From assembly GCA_963758205.1 (NCBI GenBank), contig CAVWUM010000006.1:434001-498000 (forward strand): a stretch of DNA of 64,000 nt, read 5' to 3'. The position numbers were made by a program, and so were the translations under genes. Below are positions 16,843 to 26,132 of the stretch, one piece after another; position 1 is the stretch's first letter, and every line of letters begins with the position of its first letter. The stretch is from Owenweeksia sp963758205. GTDB lineage: Bacteria; Bacteroidota; Bacteroidia; Flavobacteriales; Schleiferiaceae. The notes beneath the pieces are model-generated. The model saw only the letters and a program-made list of their open reading frames with translations, was not told the origin of the DNA and did not search any database.

Positions 16843-18908
16843 CTTCCTCTTTTTAACTGATTTTTTACATACTCATGCAGTGCATACTGCGAGCGAATTC
16901 TCGGCCCCTTTATTTTACGGTACTCATTGTTTTGTTCCTCGTTGTGCCAGCGGCTCTTCACATTGTCTTTCCATATTATGTCCAGGTGATCGCGAAGCTG
17001 CCGCTTAATATGGGCATCGTAAACAGGTACCGTTACCTCTACGCGGTAATCCAGGTTTCGGGGCATCCAGTCAGCCGAAGATAGAAAATAAGCGGGGTTA
17101 CCACCATTCTCAAAAACCACTACCCTTGAGTGTTCTAAAAATCTGTCAATAATGCTTATAGCCTCTATATTCTCACTAATGCCCTTTATGCCGGGTACCA
17201 GTGAGCAAATACCACGCACTATCAATTTTATTTTTACCCCGTAGCTACTGGCTTCGTATAGCTTATCAATAATCTTTACATCAGATAGGCTATTGAGCTT
17301 AGCTGTAATACCACTGGGGTTGCCGCGCTTGGCGTGGTTTATTTCTCTTTCTATAAGATTAATAAAGGCTTTGCGGGTGCTGTGTGGCGATACAATAAGA
17401 TGATTGTACTTAAAGCGCTTATAGTTGCTCTGCAAAAAGCTGAACACCTTGGCCACCTCGCTGGTAATTTCCTTTTTAGCGGTAAGCAGGTGATAATCGG
17501 TATAGAGCTTGGCCGTGCTTTCATTAAAGTTACCTGTACCTATGGAGGCATACTGGCGAAGGCCTTTTTCTTCCTGGCGGGTAATCAACAAAAGCTTACT
17601 GTGCACCTTTAAGCCGGGCACACCAAAAATTACCTGCACACCTTCGGCCTGCAGCTCCTGTGTCCACTTAATATTAGCTTCCTCATCAAAGCGGGCCCTA
17701 AGCTCAATAACCACAGTTACCTGCTTGCCATTTTTGGCAGCATTTACCAGGGCACTTATTATTCTTGATTTATCAGCCGCTCGGTACAATGTAGCCTGTA
17801 TGCTTACCACATCAGGATCAAGCGCGGCCTCACGTAATGTACGTATGAGATACGAAAAGGTATGGTAGGGTAAAAACAGAAGTACATCCTTTTGACGAAG
17901 CACGTTAAGGATACTCCTGTCCATATCAAGGTCAGGATGCTGTACCTGTGGTAGCGGTTCAAACTCCAGGTTTTTACCACCTATGCTCGGAAATTTAATG
18001 TAATCCTTTTTGTTGTGGTAGCGCCCCCCCGGAATAAGGCTGTCATACGAATCCAGGTTCATGCGCTGCATTAAAAACTGCAACAAGTCGCTGGAGATTT
18101 CCTTATCATACACAAACCTTACGGGATCTCCCACCCTACGTTGTTTTACGGATTTCGACATTTTTTCCAGAAACCCTTTGGATACATCATCATCCAGATC
18201 CAATTCGGCATCGCGGGTAATCTTTACTGTATGTGCCTCAATCCGATCAAAATCATAAATAAAGAAGATGTAATCCAGATTATAGCGAATTACATCCTCC
18301 AGGTACATTACATATTGCTTACCATATTTCGGGAGCTCCCAAAACCTGCCAAGCAGTTCGGATGGTACTTCAATAAGCGCCATCTGTGGTTTATCAGGAT
18401 TATCATCCCTTATCAGTTTAATGGCGAGATATATGGCCTTATCCTTTAATTCGGGTACCGCTTTTTTGTCGTTAAGTATCAGCGTAAACACCGAGGGGCT
18501 CACCTTCTCTATAAAAATGTTCCGCACATACTCCTGCTGGCCAGCCGTAAGGGATTTTTCATCCACAAAAGCTATGTCGTTCTCTTCCAGCTCCACCAAC
18601 AACTGATCATTGGTTTGCTGGGCCATAGCTTGCATTTTTATTACTTTTTTTGAGATTGCCGATAGCAATTCGCTTGGCTTTTGTCCACCCAAACGTTTAT
18701 TTGGCGAGTCATTAATCTGGCTAAGGCGCTTCATGCTGGCATAGCGCACCCTGAAAAATTCATCCATATTACTGGAGAAAATTCCTAGAAACCGTAATCT
18801 TTCAAATAAAGGATTGGATTTATCCAGAGCCTCCTGTAATACCCTGTCATTAAACAACAGCCAGCTTGCATCCCTGGCTATAATTGTAGGCTTTGGTTTT
18901 CTATTCAC
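16839..18908 (-). CDS. ppk1: Polyphosphate kinase 1
   Basis: A 689-residue Ppk1 that reversibly polymerises ATP gamma-phosphate into polyphosphate. The N-terminal RDASWLLFNDRVLQEAL and SNMDEFFRVRYASMKR are family hallmarks. The phospholipase-D-like catalytic part holds the autophosphorylated His in GLKVHSKLLLITR and a second His in FLEHSRVVVFENGG. Length matches E. coli Ppk (688). It overlaps the sixA-like gene upstream and ppx downstream by 4 bases each: synthesis and breakdown of polyphosphate are encoded together. Confidence 0.97.
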   Translation of the reverse strand: MNRKPKPTIIARDASWLLFNDRVLQEALDKSNPLFERLRFLGIFSSNMDEFFRVRYASMKRLSQINDSPNKRLGGQKPSELLSAISKKVIKMQAMAQQTNDQLLVELEENDIAFVDEKSLTAGQQEYVRNIFIEKVSPSVFTLILNDKKAVPELKDKAIYLAIKLIRDDNPDKPQMALIEVPSELLGRFWELPKYGKQYVMYLEDVIRYNLDYIFFIYDFDRIEAHTVKITRDAELDLDDDVSKGFLEKMSKSVKQRRVGDPVRFVYDKEISSDLLQFLMQRMNLDSYDSLIPGGRYHNKKDYIKFPSIGGKNLEFEPLPQVQHPDLDMDRSILNVLRQKDVLLFLPYHTFSYLIRTLREAALDPDVVSIQATLYRAADKSRIISALVNAAKNGKQVTVVIELRARFDEEANIKWTQELQAEGVQVIFGVPGLKVHSKLLLITRQEEKGLRQYASIGTGNFNESTAKLYTDYHLLTAKKEITSEVAKVFSFLQSNYKRFKYNHLIVSPHSTRKAFINLIEREINHAKRGNPSGITAKLNSLSDVKIIDKLYEASSYGVKIKLIVRGICSLVPGIKGISENIEAISIIDRFLEHSRVVVFENGGNPAYFLSSADWMPRNLDYRVEVTVPVYDAHIKRQLRDHLDIIWKDNVKSRWHNEEQNNEYRKIKGPRIRSQYALHEYVKNQLKRGR

Positions 18909-19402
18909 CGCTTTTTTCTTCTTTTGGGATAATCAAAAAATACCAGCTCGGCTTTTTTGTCAATGTCTTTCCATGCGTTTTGAGCAAACTTAAGACAGGC
19001 CACCCCCGTGGTGGGCACGTTATCAATGCGGTGGTCTATACACTTGTTCACAAAATCAGTAATAGTTGGGTTATGGCCAAATAACATTACTGATTCATAG
19101 GTATCGTCAAAATTATACACCAACTCCAGCAAATCGCGGGTTGAGGCATGGTATATCTTCTTTTCAATCTCAATTTCGCTAAGCGGATAATCAAGGCTTT
19201 TTGCAAAAATTAAACCCGTATGCAATGCTCTTGTGGCCGGACTGGAAATAATATGATCGGGCACCTCACCCTGCTGCCGTAACCACTCGGAAGTACTGTA
19301 GGCATCAGTTACCCCGCGGCCTTTTAATGGCCGGTCCATATCCTGTATGCCCTCTAATTTCCACGAAGACTTGGCGTGCCTTACCAAATAAAGTTTTTTC
19401 AT
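18905..19402 (-). CDS. SixA-like histidine phosphatase
   Basis: A 165-residue member of the histidine phosphatase superfamily. The catalytic motif LYLVRHAKSSWK at the N-terminus has RHA instead of RHG, as in SixA; the second catalytic His is in MLFGHNPTITDFVN (about residue 110). In E. coli SixA dephosphorylates phosphohistidine on a phosphotransfer protein. As the first gene of the ppk1-ppx operon it may instead act on a phosphohistidine or phosphate ester tied to polyphosphate metabolism; this is inference from context. Confidence 0.88.
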   Translation of the reverse strand: MKKLYLVRHAKSSWKLEGIQDMDRPLKGRGVTDAYSTSEWLRQQGEVPDHIISSPATRALHTGLIFAKSLDYPLSEIEIEKKIYHASTRDLLELVYNFDDTYESVMLFGHNPTITDFVNKCIDHRIDNVPTTGVACLKFAQNAWKDIDKKAELVFFDYPKRRKKR

Positions 19403-19520
19403 GAGTTTGATTCGCTCTTTTTCTACAGTGGTGAAAATTAGGTAAATGAATCAAGGTGAGAAAAACCTTAAAAGTAAATTAACAAGGAATTGATGTTATG
19501 ATAATAATCCCAAAGCCCAC

Positions 19521-19555
19521 TGTACATTGTACGATGTACAGTGTACAATGTACAG
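19521..19555. repeat. Five 7-bp units TGTACNN forming a perfect hairpin
   Basis: Heptamers TGTACAT, TGTACGA, TGTACAG, TGTACAA and TGTACAG follow without gaps. Because TGTACA is itself palindromic, 19520-19532 and 19543-19555 are perfect 13-bp reverse complements around a 10-base loop. It sits a few bases past the stop of the barrel gene, so the hairpin may also end that operon, though it lacks a T-run. Confidence 0.7.
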
Positions 19556-19563
19556 CTGGCTTA

Positions 19564-21273
19564 TCACAGCTTGTAACTGAATCCCATTAAAAAGTTGATG
19601 CTCTGCGCCTTGTAGCCCAGGTACATATCATATTTACTGTTTAGCAGGTTGCTCACACTCACAAATGCCGACAGCCACGAATTATAAAGGTATTCCACAT
19701 CCAGAGCCACATCCAGGTAACCCGGCAGTGTGCTTTCTACCTCAGGGTTTATTTCCTGCATAAAAGCCTGGCGCTTGCCTACATAATTCCACTCGGTGCC
19801 CAGTTTTATTTTTTGCTTAATAGTATAATCCACATCAAGCCCGGCTAAAAAAGAAGGAAGGTGCCATGCCTTTTCCTCCTCATCAGTACTATAGCTCCTT
19901 AGCTCCCCAAAAAGTGAGATCTGCAAATTGTCATTAATATTAGATGCAAGTTCACCACGGGCATAAAAGGTTTCGGAATTATCGTAGCGCACATCCAAAG
20001 CCTGAAAAACGGCTGAATCCACCAGGTTACGATAAAACGGATTGCGGTAAAACAGTGCTAAATCCCTTTGCAGCATTAAGCCTCCTTTAATGTTAAAACT
20101 GGTGGTGGAACTTAAAATACCAACTAATCCAACATAAATATCAGTTGTGCGTGTTGGGCGCAGGGTATCACCGGGCATTATATAAGGGTTTTGGAGCGTA
20201 AGCACGCGGTAGCTGTTTTGCTGCAATTGCCCTTTTACACCACCATATATAGAAAGTACATCTTTAACAAAAGGAAACTGGAGATTTACCTCTGGGAAAA
20301 AGTGAATTTGATATTCACCACCGGTAAGCTCAGAATTGTAACTATTGGAGTAAACATTAAGACCAAAGTCAAATAGAATATCATTTTTAGTAAGCTCCAC
20401 TTTAGGCCTGGCCTGCACTGTAAAGTATGATTGCTGCCCTTTGGCTACAGTATCAAAATTGGTTTGGAAGTAACTCAGGTTTAGATCCAGATCAAGTTTT
20501 TGTTCACCGGCCGGTAACTGCCATGCTGAACCTACTCTCACAAAATTTTCACTCGCTTCATAACGGTCACTAAAGTTGTAATAATCAAGGCCCACTTCAT
20601 CAATCCACCCCATATCCTTTTGCTTTTTGCCGGTAAGGCTGGTGCTTACCCCATACTGGCGGTACCAGTTGTAATCTGCATCGCGGGGTTGATCGCGCAA
20701 ATAGTCAAGGCTATCAGTAAAGTTATCCACACCATAATAGGTGTATTTATCCCACTGGCCGTACAGCTTGCTCTCCCAGGTCATGTTTCGGTAAAAGTGA
20801 TTGTAGTAGCCGCCTACGGTATTCTGGCTAAGACCATTGCTCTCATAAATAGTTTCATCCACACCTCTTTTGGTGGAGAAATGCTTACCCCAAAAGCCAT
20901 AGCTCTGTGTTGATGATCTTTTGCTATTCCAGTAAGCCTCTAAAAAAGGAGTACCGTATAAACCAAAACCACCTTTTACCATACCCTGCGAAAGTTTTTC
21001 AACAGGTACCTGGCTGATCCGTGCGGCACTTATAGGCTCAGGCCTGTACTTAACTTCTATCGGCTGGCTTACAATTTTATATTGTACTGGAATTTTACTG
21101 GTAGTAGTATCCTCAAACTTTGGCTGTTCGTTATGCTTTACAGCCTCACTCACTTTAGCTTTATAGCTATTGGTAACCTTTACCTCTACCGTACCTAAAT
21201 CCGTTGGCTGGGCCTGCGCCTGCAATCCAAACCCTATAAAACCAACTAGTAATAACGACTTTAAAATTTTCAT
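19564..21273 (-). CDS. Outer membrane beta-barrel protein, TonB-receptor-like, partner of TPR protein
   Basis: A protein of 569 residues from the ATG at 21273 (a second ATG lies 9 bases upstream at 21282). It begins with a signal peptide (KILKSLLLVGFIGFGLQAQA), followed by a short linker (residues about 25-85) and then barrel strands rich in Tyr, Trp and Asn to the end (NSKYDMYLGYKAQSINFLMGFSYKL region). There is no carboxypeptidase-like domain, and only a vestigial plug-like stretch (ISAARISQVPVEKLSQG), so it is a plug-poor relative of TonB-dependent receptors. It begins 9 bases after the stop of the giant TPR gene, an arrangement I recall as conserved across Flavobacteriia, implying one complex. 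Confidence 0.75.
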   Translation of the reverse strand: MKILKSLLLVGFIGFGLQAQAQPTDLGTVEVKVTNSYKAKVSEAVKHNEQPKFEDTTTSKIPVQYKIVSQPIEVKYRPEPISAARISQVPVEKLSQGMVKGGFGLYGTPFLEAYWNSKRSSTQSYGFWGKHFSTKRGVDETIYESNGLSQNTVGGYYNHFYRNMTWESKLYGQWDKYTYYGVDNFTDSLDYLRDQPRDADYNWYRQYGVSTSLTGKKQKDMGWIDEVGLDYYNFSDRYEASENFVRVGSAWQLPAGEQKLDLDLNLSYFQTNFDTVAKGQQSYFTVQARPKVELTKNDILFDFGLNVYSNSYNSELTGGEYQIHFFPEVNLQFPFVKDVLSIYGGVKGQLQQNSYRVLTLQNPYIMPGDTLRPTRTTDIYVGLVGILSSTTSFNIKGGLMLQRDLALFYRNPFYRNLVDSAVFQALDVRYDNSETFYARGELASNINDNLQISLFGELRSYSTDEEEKAWHLPSFLAGLDVDYTIKQKIKLGTEWNYVGKRQAFMQEINPEVESTLPGYLDVALDVEYLYNSWLSAFVSVSNLLNSKYDMYLGYKAQSINFLMGFSYKL

Positions 21274-21282
21274 GCTCAACAA

Positions 21283-24200
21283 TTATCGGTTGATTTGAGT
21301 ACTGTCCGGTTGTTCTTCGCCCTGGTCAATAATGCGCATACCATCGCCCACCACCGGGCTGGTGCTGTCTGCCTTGCGCATCAATTCTGCCTTTTTCATC
21401 TCGGCCTTCCTGCGCTCCTCAAGGGCTATCTTATCTTTTAGGCTTTGTGCCTCGTTTACTATCTCCTGGCTGTAGCCAGAATTAATCACAAAATCCAAAG
21501 TGTAATTAGCCTGAAAGATGTCCTCCTGTTTCCAGAAGTTATTGGCCAATAGAATAGTAGCCCGTAGTTTCCACTCCTTGTAATCGGGCATTTCCTCAAT
21601 TAGTTTGTACACCGTTTTTGTAGATTCCTCATAACGCTCTTGCTTATGGCGAACCAATGCCAGGTTATAATACGCTTCCGCCTTGGTTTCACCACCGGAA
21701 CTAATAATCAGTTGATTCAGCTGACCAATAGCCTCCTCCCATAGTCCCTGATCCATTTTAGACTGCACGATAATCTTACGGGCATCGCGCTGTAAAGCAG
21801 GGTCCTGGGTTTCACTATTTAAAATAAGTTGTGCATATACCGCAGCCTTGTTGTAGTCGCCAAGCGCATTGGCAGATCGCATAATACCAGCCTGCGCCCT
21901 GGTTCCTGACTCCTTACTTTCGGCCAGTTGCAACCACTGGTCATAATACTTTATGGCTTCTGCATATTGCTTTTCGCGATAAGCCTTACCGGCCAGGTAG
22001 CTCACAGCCTCGGCCGTAAATTCACTTTTACGGAAGGTTAATATCTCCTCATAGGCTCCTGCCGCCACATCTTCACGGTTCAGCTTACGGGCGCAGTCTG
22101 CCAGGTAATAATTGGCTTTAAGGCGCTGTAAACCTTTGGGGAAGCGGCTCAGGTAATTCTGTAAAGTGGGGATAGCCGATTCGCACTTGCCCAGCGAGTA
22201 TTGCTCAAAGGCAGAGTTAAAGGCTGTGGAATCCAGGGTAGATTTATCAAAGTTTACAAAGTTGAGACCCTCTACCCAATCCAGGTATTCATCAATTTTG
22301 TTTTCGCGGGCATACACCAACCTGGCCAGCCCAACCGCCTCCAGTGATTCTTCTGAGCCTGGGTAATCCTTTGCAATAGCCTTATAGGTTGAAAGGGCTT
22401 CACCGTTGCGATCAGTATTGCTGTACACCAAACCCTTTTGCAGCTTGGCCTTAGCCACATAGCGCGAATTGGGGCGTTCAGCGATAAACTTATCAAACTC
22501 AGCCAAAGCGCGTGCGTAATTCTCCAGTTGAAGATCAGTTTCAGCTATACCATACTGGGCCTCCTCAGCATAAATGGAAGAAGGGTATTTCTGCAAAAGC
22601 TCCTGTAGCTGATACACCTTATCGGCCTTTTTACCGGCAAGCCCCAGGCAAATGGCCCGTTGATAAAGCGCATAGTCAGCTTCTTTGGTACCAGCCTTGA
22701 GGGCGTTGTTATAAAATTCACCGGCTACCAGGTAGCCTTCAGTAAGCAAATAACTATCGGCCAGCCGCAGGTAAGCATCCGCCAGCCTTGGATCCTTTTT
22801 AGGAGCATTATTTACAAATGTGCGGAAGTTGTTTGCGGCCTTTTCAAAATCAAACTTTTTATAATAGTTGTAGCCTGTTTGGTACAATGACTTGTTGTAC
22901 TCACTCATATTATAGGCTCCGGGCGAATTTCTGAATTCCTCAAAGGCCTCCAGCGATTTATCATATTCAGCCAGTCGATAGTAGGTTTCAGCCGACCAGT
23001 ATTTGCTCAATGCCTTTATAGTTTGATTTATCGGGTATTGGAGCGATTCTTTAAACTTCTCTAAAGCCGCTGTGTACTTCAGCGCATTAAATAATTCTGA
23101 ACCCCGGTAAAAGGCAATTTTCTGATACGCCTCCTTCATTCCGGGAGATTCAAGTCCGGTTTTTTCAATGGCCTGCAAGGCGCGGTCGTAATCCTTGGTA
23201 GTGATATACAGATTGGCCAGGTAGCGGTGTATATCCTTAGTATAGGGCGAATTGGGGAACTTGTCTAAAAAGTTATTGAGCGTACCAATAGCATCCTCAA
23301 AAGGATCAGAAAATTCATAAACCAATTTAGCATAATTAAAAAAGGCATCCTCCTGTATGGTTGGTGAGGCATCAATCTCTGAAGCGGCCTTAAAGGCAGT
23401 GATAGCCTTTTGTTTATCACCTGTTTTCAGGTAACAATCGCCCAGGTGGTAATAGGCATTTTGGCTTAGTGCCGGGTTACCTCCTGATATTTTGTTGAAA
23501 GATGAAATGGCATCCTGGTAGTGCTGTTGTTTGTAATGGGCATATCCCAGTTCAAAATGATCCTGCTGGAGCATGCGCCCACCTTTCTCCTTATAGAGCT
23601 CCAGGTATTTTACCGCATTTTCATAATCATTTTTATTATAAAATGCATCGCCCATCAGTTTGGCAATTTCAGGAGCCCGGCTGGGAGTGGCAGTTTCCAC
23701 CAGCTCCTCGCCTACCTCCAGAAGCTTATCATAATCTCCCAGCTTATAGTATATATGGGCCAGGTAATAAGGCACCAAAGGCCCGAATGACTCATCCCCC
23801 TGCAGGGGTAAAAAATTAGTTAATGCCGCACTATAGTTGCTATCCGCGTAAAGCAAGTGTGCGTAATAGTAGCGCGATGAATTTGCATACTCGGAGTTTT
23901 TATCCTTAAGCTCAAAAAACAAAGGCTTAGCCTTTTCAGGCTGATCAGAAACAAGGTGCGAGTAAGCCTTTTTAAAGTAGTACTCATCCATGGCTTTATT
24001 ACTCAGCCTGAATTTATCCACCTTTTCGTAGTACTCGGCTGCATCGCGGTAGCGCTTTAAACTAAAGCGGTTGTTGGCATACTCCAGGTACAGGCGGTTT
24101 GCCAAAGGGCTCAACTCATACCTCTCAGCAAATTTTTCCACACGAGACTCTGCATCTCCATTATACAGGCGCATGGCGCACATTGCTGCATAATAGGTTG

Positions 24201-24420
24201 CCGAAGCCCTGGTTTCGCGGTCATTATAAAACTCTTCTTCAGCTACTTTATCCAGTAATTGCTGCGCATTACCGTACTGGCCTTTGCGATAAAGCTCCAT
24301 TCCGTTTTCGTAATCGGTAGTGGCATCCTGTAAAACCCGGTTGGATTGCGCATTAACAAAAACCCCACTAAAGCACAATAAGCTAAGCACTAATGCTTTA
24401 AGATGACTATTGATCATCAT
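21283..24420 (-). CDS. Large TPR-repeat periplasmic protein
   Basis: A 1045-residue protein with a signal peptide (MINSHLKALVLSLLCFSGVFVNA) and then TPR units through most of its length: repeated pairs such as YYLAHIYYKLGDYDKLLEVG, YYHLGDCYLKTGDKQKAITA and YNLALVRHKQERYEESTKT. About twenty or more units form a superhelix, expected to scaffold protein contacts in the periplasm or at the outer membrane. The tail is charged (EERRKAEMKKAELMRKADST). It is the first gene of a two-gene operon with the barrel protein. No enzyme motif is visible; an assembly or trafficking role is inferred. Confidence 0.8.
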   Translation of the reverse strand: MMINSHLKALVLSLLCFSGVFVNAQSNRVLQDATTDYENGMELYRKGQYGNAQQLLDKVAEEEFYNDRETRASATYYAAMCAMRLYNGDAESRVEKFAERYELSPLANRLYLEYANNRFSLKRYRDAAEYYEKVDKFRLSNKAMDEYYFKKAYSHLVSDQPEKAKPLFFELKDKNSEYANSSRYYYAHLLYADSNYSAALTNFLPLQGDESFGPLVPYYLAHIYYKLGDYDKLLEVGEELVETATPSRAPEIAKLMGDAFYNKNDYENAVKYLELYKEKGGRMLQQDHFELGYAHYKQQHYQDAISSFNKISGGNPALSQNAYYHLGDCYLKTGDKQKAITAFKAASEIDASPTIQEDAFFNYAKLVYEFSDPFEDAIGTLNNFLDKFPNSPYTKDIHRYLANLYITTKDYDRALQAIEKTGLESPGMKEAYQKIAFYRGSELFNALKYTAALEKFKESLQYPINQTIKALSKYWSAETYYRLAEYDKSLEAFEEFRNSPGAYNMSEYNKSLYQTGYNYYKKFDFEKAANNFRTFVNNAPKKDPRLADAYLRLADSYLLTEGYLVAGEFYNNALKAGTKEADYALYQRAICLGLAGKKADKVYQLQELLQKYPSSIYAEEAQYGIAETDLQLENYARALAEFDKFIAERPNSRYVAKAKLQKGLVYSNTDRNGEALSTYKAIAKDYPGSEESLEAVGLARLVYARENKIDEYLDWVEGLNFVNFDKSTLDSTAFNSAFEQYSLGKCESAIPTLQNYLSRFPKGLQRLKANYYLADCARKLNREDVAAGAYEEILTFRKSEFTAEAVSYLAGKAYREKQYAEAIKYYDQWLQLAESKESGTRAQAGIMRSANALGDYNKAAVYAQLILNSETQDPALQRDARKIIVQSKMDQGLWEEAIGQLNQLIISSGGETKAEAYYNLALVRHKQERYEESTKTVYKLIEEMPDYKEWKLRATILLANNFWKQEDIFQANYTLDFVINSGYSQEIVNEAQSLKDKIALEERRKAEMKKAELMRKADSTSPVVGDGMRIIDQGEEQPDSTQINR

Positions 24421-24545
24421 TTTCCTTTAAATTTTCTGTGGTTTAAAAGTAGCCGTTTCTACAGAGGGGGTGCTTTGGGGGTGTGAGGTTTTATCAACGT
24501 GGCGTGTTGATTAATATTGGTTAACGATTATGAACAACTGTGAAC

Positions 24546-24553
24546 TATATTTG
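24546..24553 (+). promoter_or_regulatory. Candidate -7 element for 24583 gene
   Basis: TATATTTG matches TAnnTTTG exactly, 29 bases before the ATG at 24583. A TTG lies 26 bases upstream, somewhat farther than the usual -33 position. Confidence 0.35.
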
Positions 24554-24582
24554 GGGGAATCACAACTAATTACCCTTGCCCT

Positions 24583-25224
24583 ATGAAAAAGCTGGTTTTG
24601 CTAATGCTATTAATAGTTAACCTTTCTGTTAATGCAGAGCCAAGCCCCTTTCTTTACCTCAAAATACAAATCCAGTTTAGTAATGGAGAGATGAAAACTT
24701 TTGGTTTACAAACCTCCTCGGAAACAACTAACCTCGACTCACTCCATTACTCAGCCTACCTGGCTAAAGAAATACCAGCAATTGCAGACTATCAAGACTC
24801 ATTAACCTTGTACGCTGATTGGGTAGAATTTGAGTGCGAAGATTATTGGTCATTAGAAAAAAATACGATGGAGGTTATTGGACTCTTTAATCCACAAAAA
24901 GTTTATGTAGGTGATGTTGAATCTTATAAACTTATAGCCGTAAAAAAATATGGCCCTGGGGTGGGCATATATAATCCACTTAACAGTGACGATCAAGAAT
25001 GGATGAGAGGCAAGCCTTTGGAAGTCATAAGAACCAATGCCGAAATATGTGATTTTATGGTTAACATTTTTGAAAAAACTGTTGAAACAGATAAGTTCAG
25101 CCGCGAACTAAAGGCTATTAATAAAAGTGATTTGAACTTCTCACAAAAAGCGGAGCGGGTGTATGAGCTGCTAAACTCCATTGGCGAGAAAAAAATAGTA
25201 GTAGTGAATTATTGCTCCTGCTGA
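24583..25224 (+). CDS. Hypothetical secreted protein
   Basis: A 213-residue protein with a signal peptide (MKKLVLLMLLIVNLSVNA) and no domain I recognise. The mature part is acidic and mixed alpha/beta (LYLKIQIQFSNGEMKTFGLQ; LTLYADWVEFECEDYWSLEK) and ends in an unusual Cys pair (VVNYCSC). A further Cys occurs at FECED and in AEICDF. It stands alone between the TPR gene (divergent) and the FtsE-like ATPase. Base composition is slightly more AT-rich than its neighbours. Confidence 0.6.
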   Translation: MKKLVLLMLLIVNLSVNAEPSPFLYLKIQIQFSNGEMKTFGLQTSSETTNLDSLHYSAYLAKEIPAIADYQDSLTLYADWVEFECEDYWSLEKNTMEVIGLFNPQKVYVGDVESYKLIAVKKYGPGVGIYNPLNSDDQEWMRGKPLEVIRTNAEICDFMVNIFEKTVETDKFSRELKAINKSDLNFSQKAERVYELLNSIGEKKIVVVNYCSC

Positions 25225-25286
25225 TATCCCGATCATTCAAAGAGTTTTCAAAATCTAAAGCAACTCCGCCTTTCCCCTATTTACCT

Positions 25287-25294
25287 TAGTTTTG
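25287..25294 (+). promoter_or_regulatory. Candidate -7 element for the FtsE-like gene
   Basis: TAGTTTTG is an exact TAnnTTTG match 28 bases before the ATG at 25323. No clear -33 TTTG lies at the usual distance. Confidence 0.3.
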
Positions 25295-25322
25295 GGCCAC
25301 CTTATTTTCACAGTTTCTAAAT

Positions 25323-26009
25323 ATGAACAGCAGTTCCATCATCAATCTTAAAGATGCCTCTATATTTCAGCGGGAACACCTGATTTTATCAGATGTAAAT
25401 CTTGAGGTAAAAACAAACGAGTTTATTTACCTGATCGGGCAAACAGGCAGCGGAAAGTCCAGCCTGCTGAAGACGCTGTATGGTGATTTACCCCTGCAAA
25501 CCGGCATGGGTAATGTTTGTGGTTATGATTTAACAAAGCTTAAGGAAAAGGAAATACCTTACCTGCGCAGAAAGATGGGTATCGTATTTCAGGATTTTCA
25601 ATTGCTTACCGACCGTAGTGTGAGCGATAACCTGCTTTTTGTGCTGAAAGCGACAGGCTGGAAAAACAAAAAGGAAATGGAGGCCAAAATAAATGAGGTG
25701 CTCGAAAAAGTGGGCATGGCTACCAAAGGATTTAAAATGCCCTTTCAACTTTCGGGCGGTGAACAGCAGCGTGTTGCCATTGCACGAGCGCTTTTAAACG
25801 ATCCTGAACTTATTCTGGCCGATGAGCCAACCGGTAACCTTGATCCCGGTACTTCGGAAGAAATCATGATCCTTCTTAACCAGATCAGTGATAATGGCCG
25901 GGCTATATTAATGGCCACGCACGACTATTCATTGATTTTGAAATTCCCCAACAAAACGCTTAAGTGCGAGGACGGTAAAGTATTTATGGCCGTGCAAAAA
26001 AGCCTTTGA
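25323..26009 (+). CDS. ABC transporter ATPase, FtsE-like
   Basis: A 228-residue ATP-binding subunit. Walker A is IGQTGSGKSSLLKTLYG, the signature LSGGEQQRVAIARALLNDPE, Walker B LILADEPTGNLD, and the switch His in MATHDYSLI. Size and the PTGNLDPGTSEEIM motif place it in the FtsE/LolD/MacB group, with FtsE the best match. FtsE with FtsX controls peptidoglycan hydrolases at the division site. No permease lies beside it; in Bacteroidota ftsX is commonly elsewhere. A family 2 glycosyltransferase follows after 123 bases. Confidence 0.82.
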   Translation: MNSSSIINLKDASIFQREHLILSDVNLEVKTNEFIYLIGQTGSGKSSLLKTLYGDLPLQTGMGNVCGYDLTKLKEKEIPYLRRKMGIVFQDFQLLTDRSVSDNLLFVLKATGWKNKKEMEAKINEVLEKVGMATKGFKMPFQLSGGEQQRVAIARALLNDPELILADEPTGNLDPGTSEEIMILLNQISDNGRAILMATHDYSLILKFPNKTLKCEDGKVFMAVQKSL

Positions 26010-26132
26010 TAAGGTGACCTTACCTTTGAAAATCATTAATCCAGTGCCGGTAGAAGAACGCTTTACCCTAAAATGCGTTAATCATAGCAAAGCTTCCATA
26101 TTATAAGTACTCAACTACCTAAAAATTTCAGA

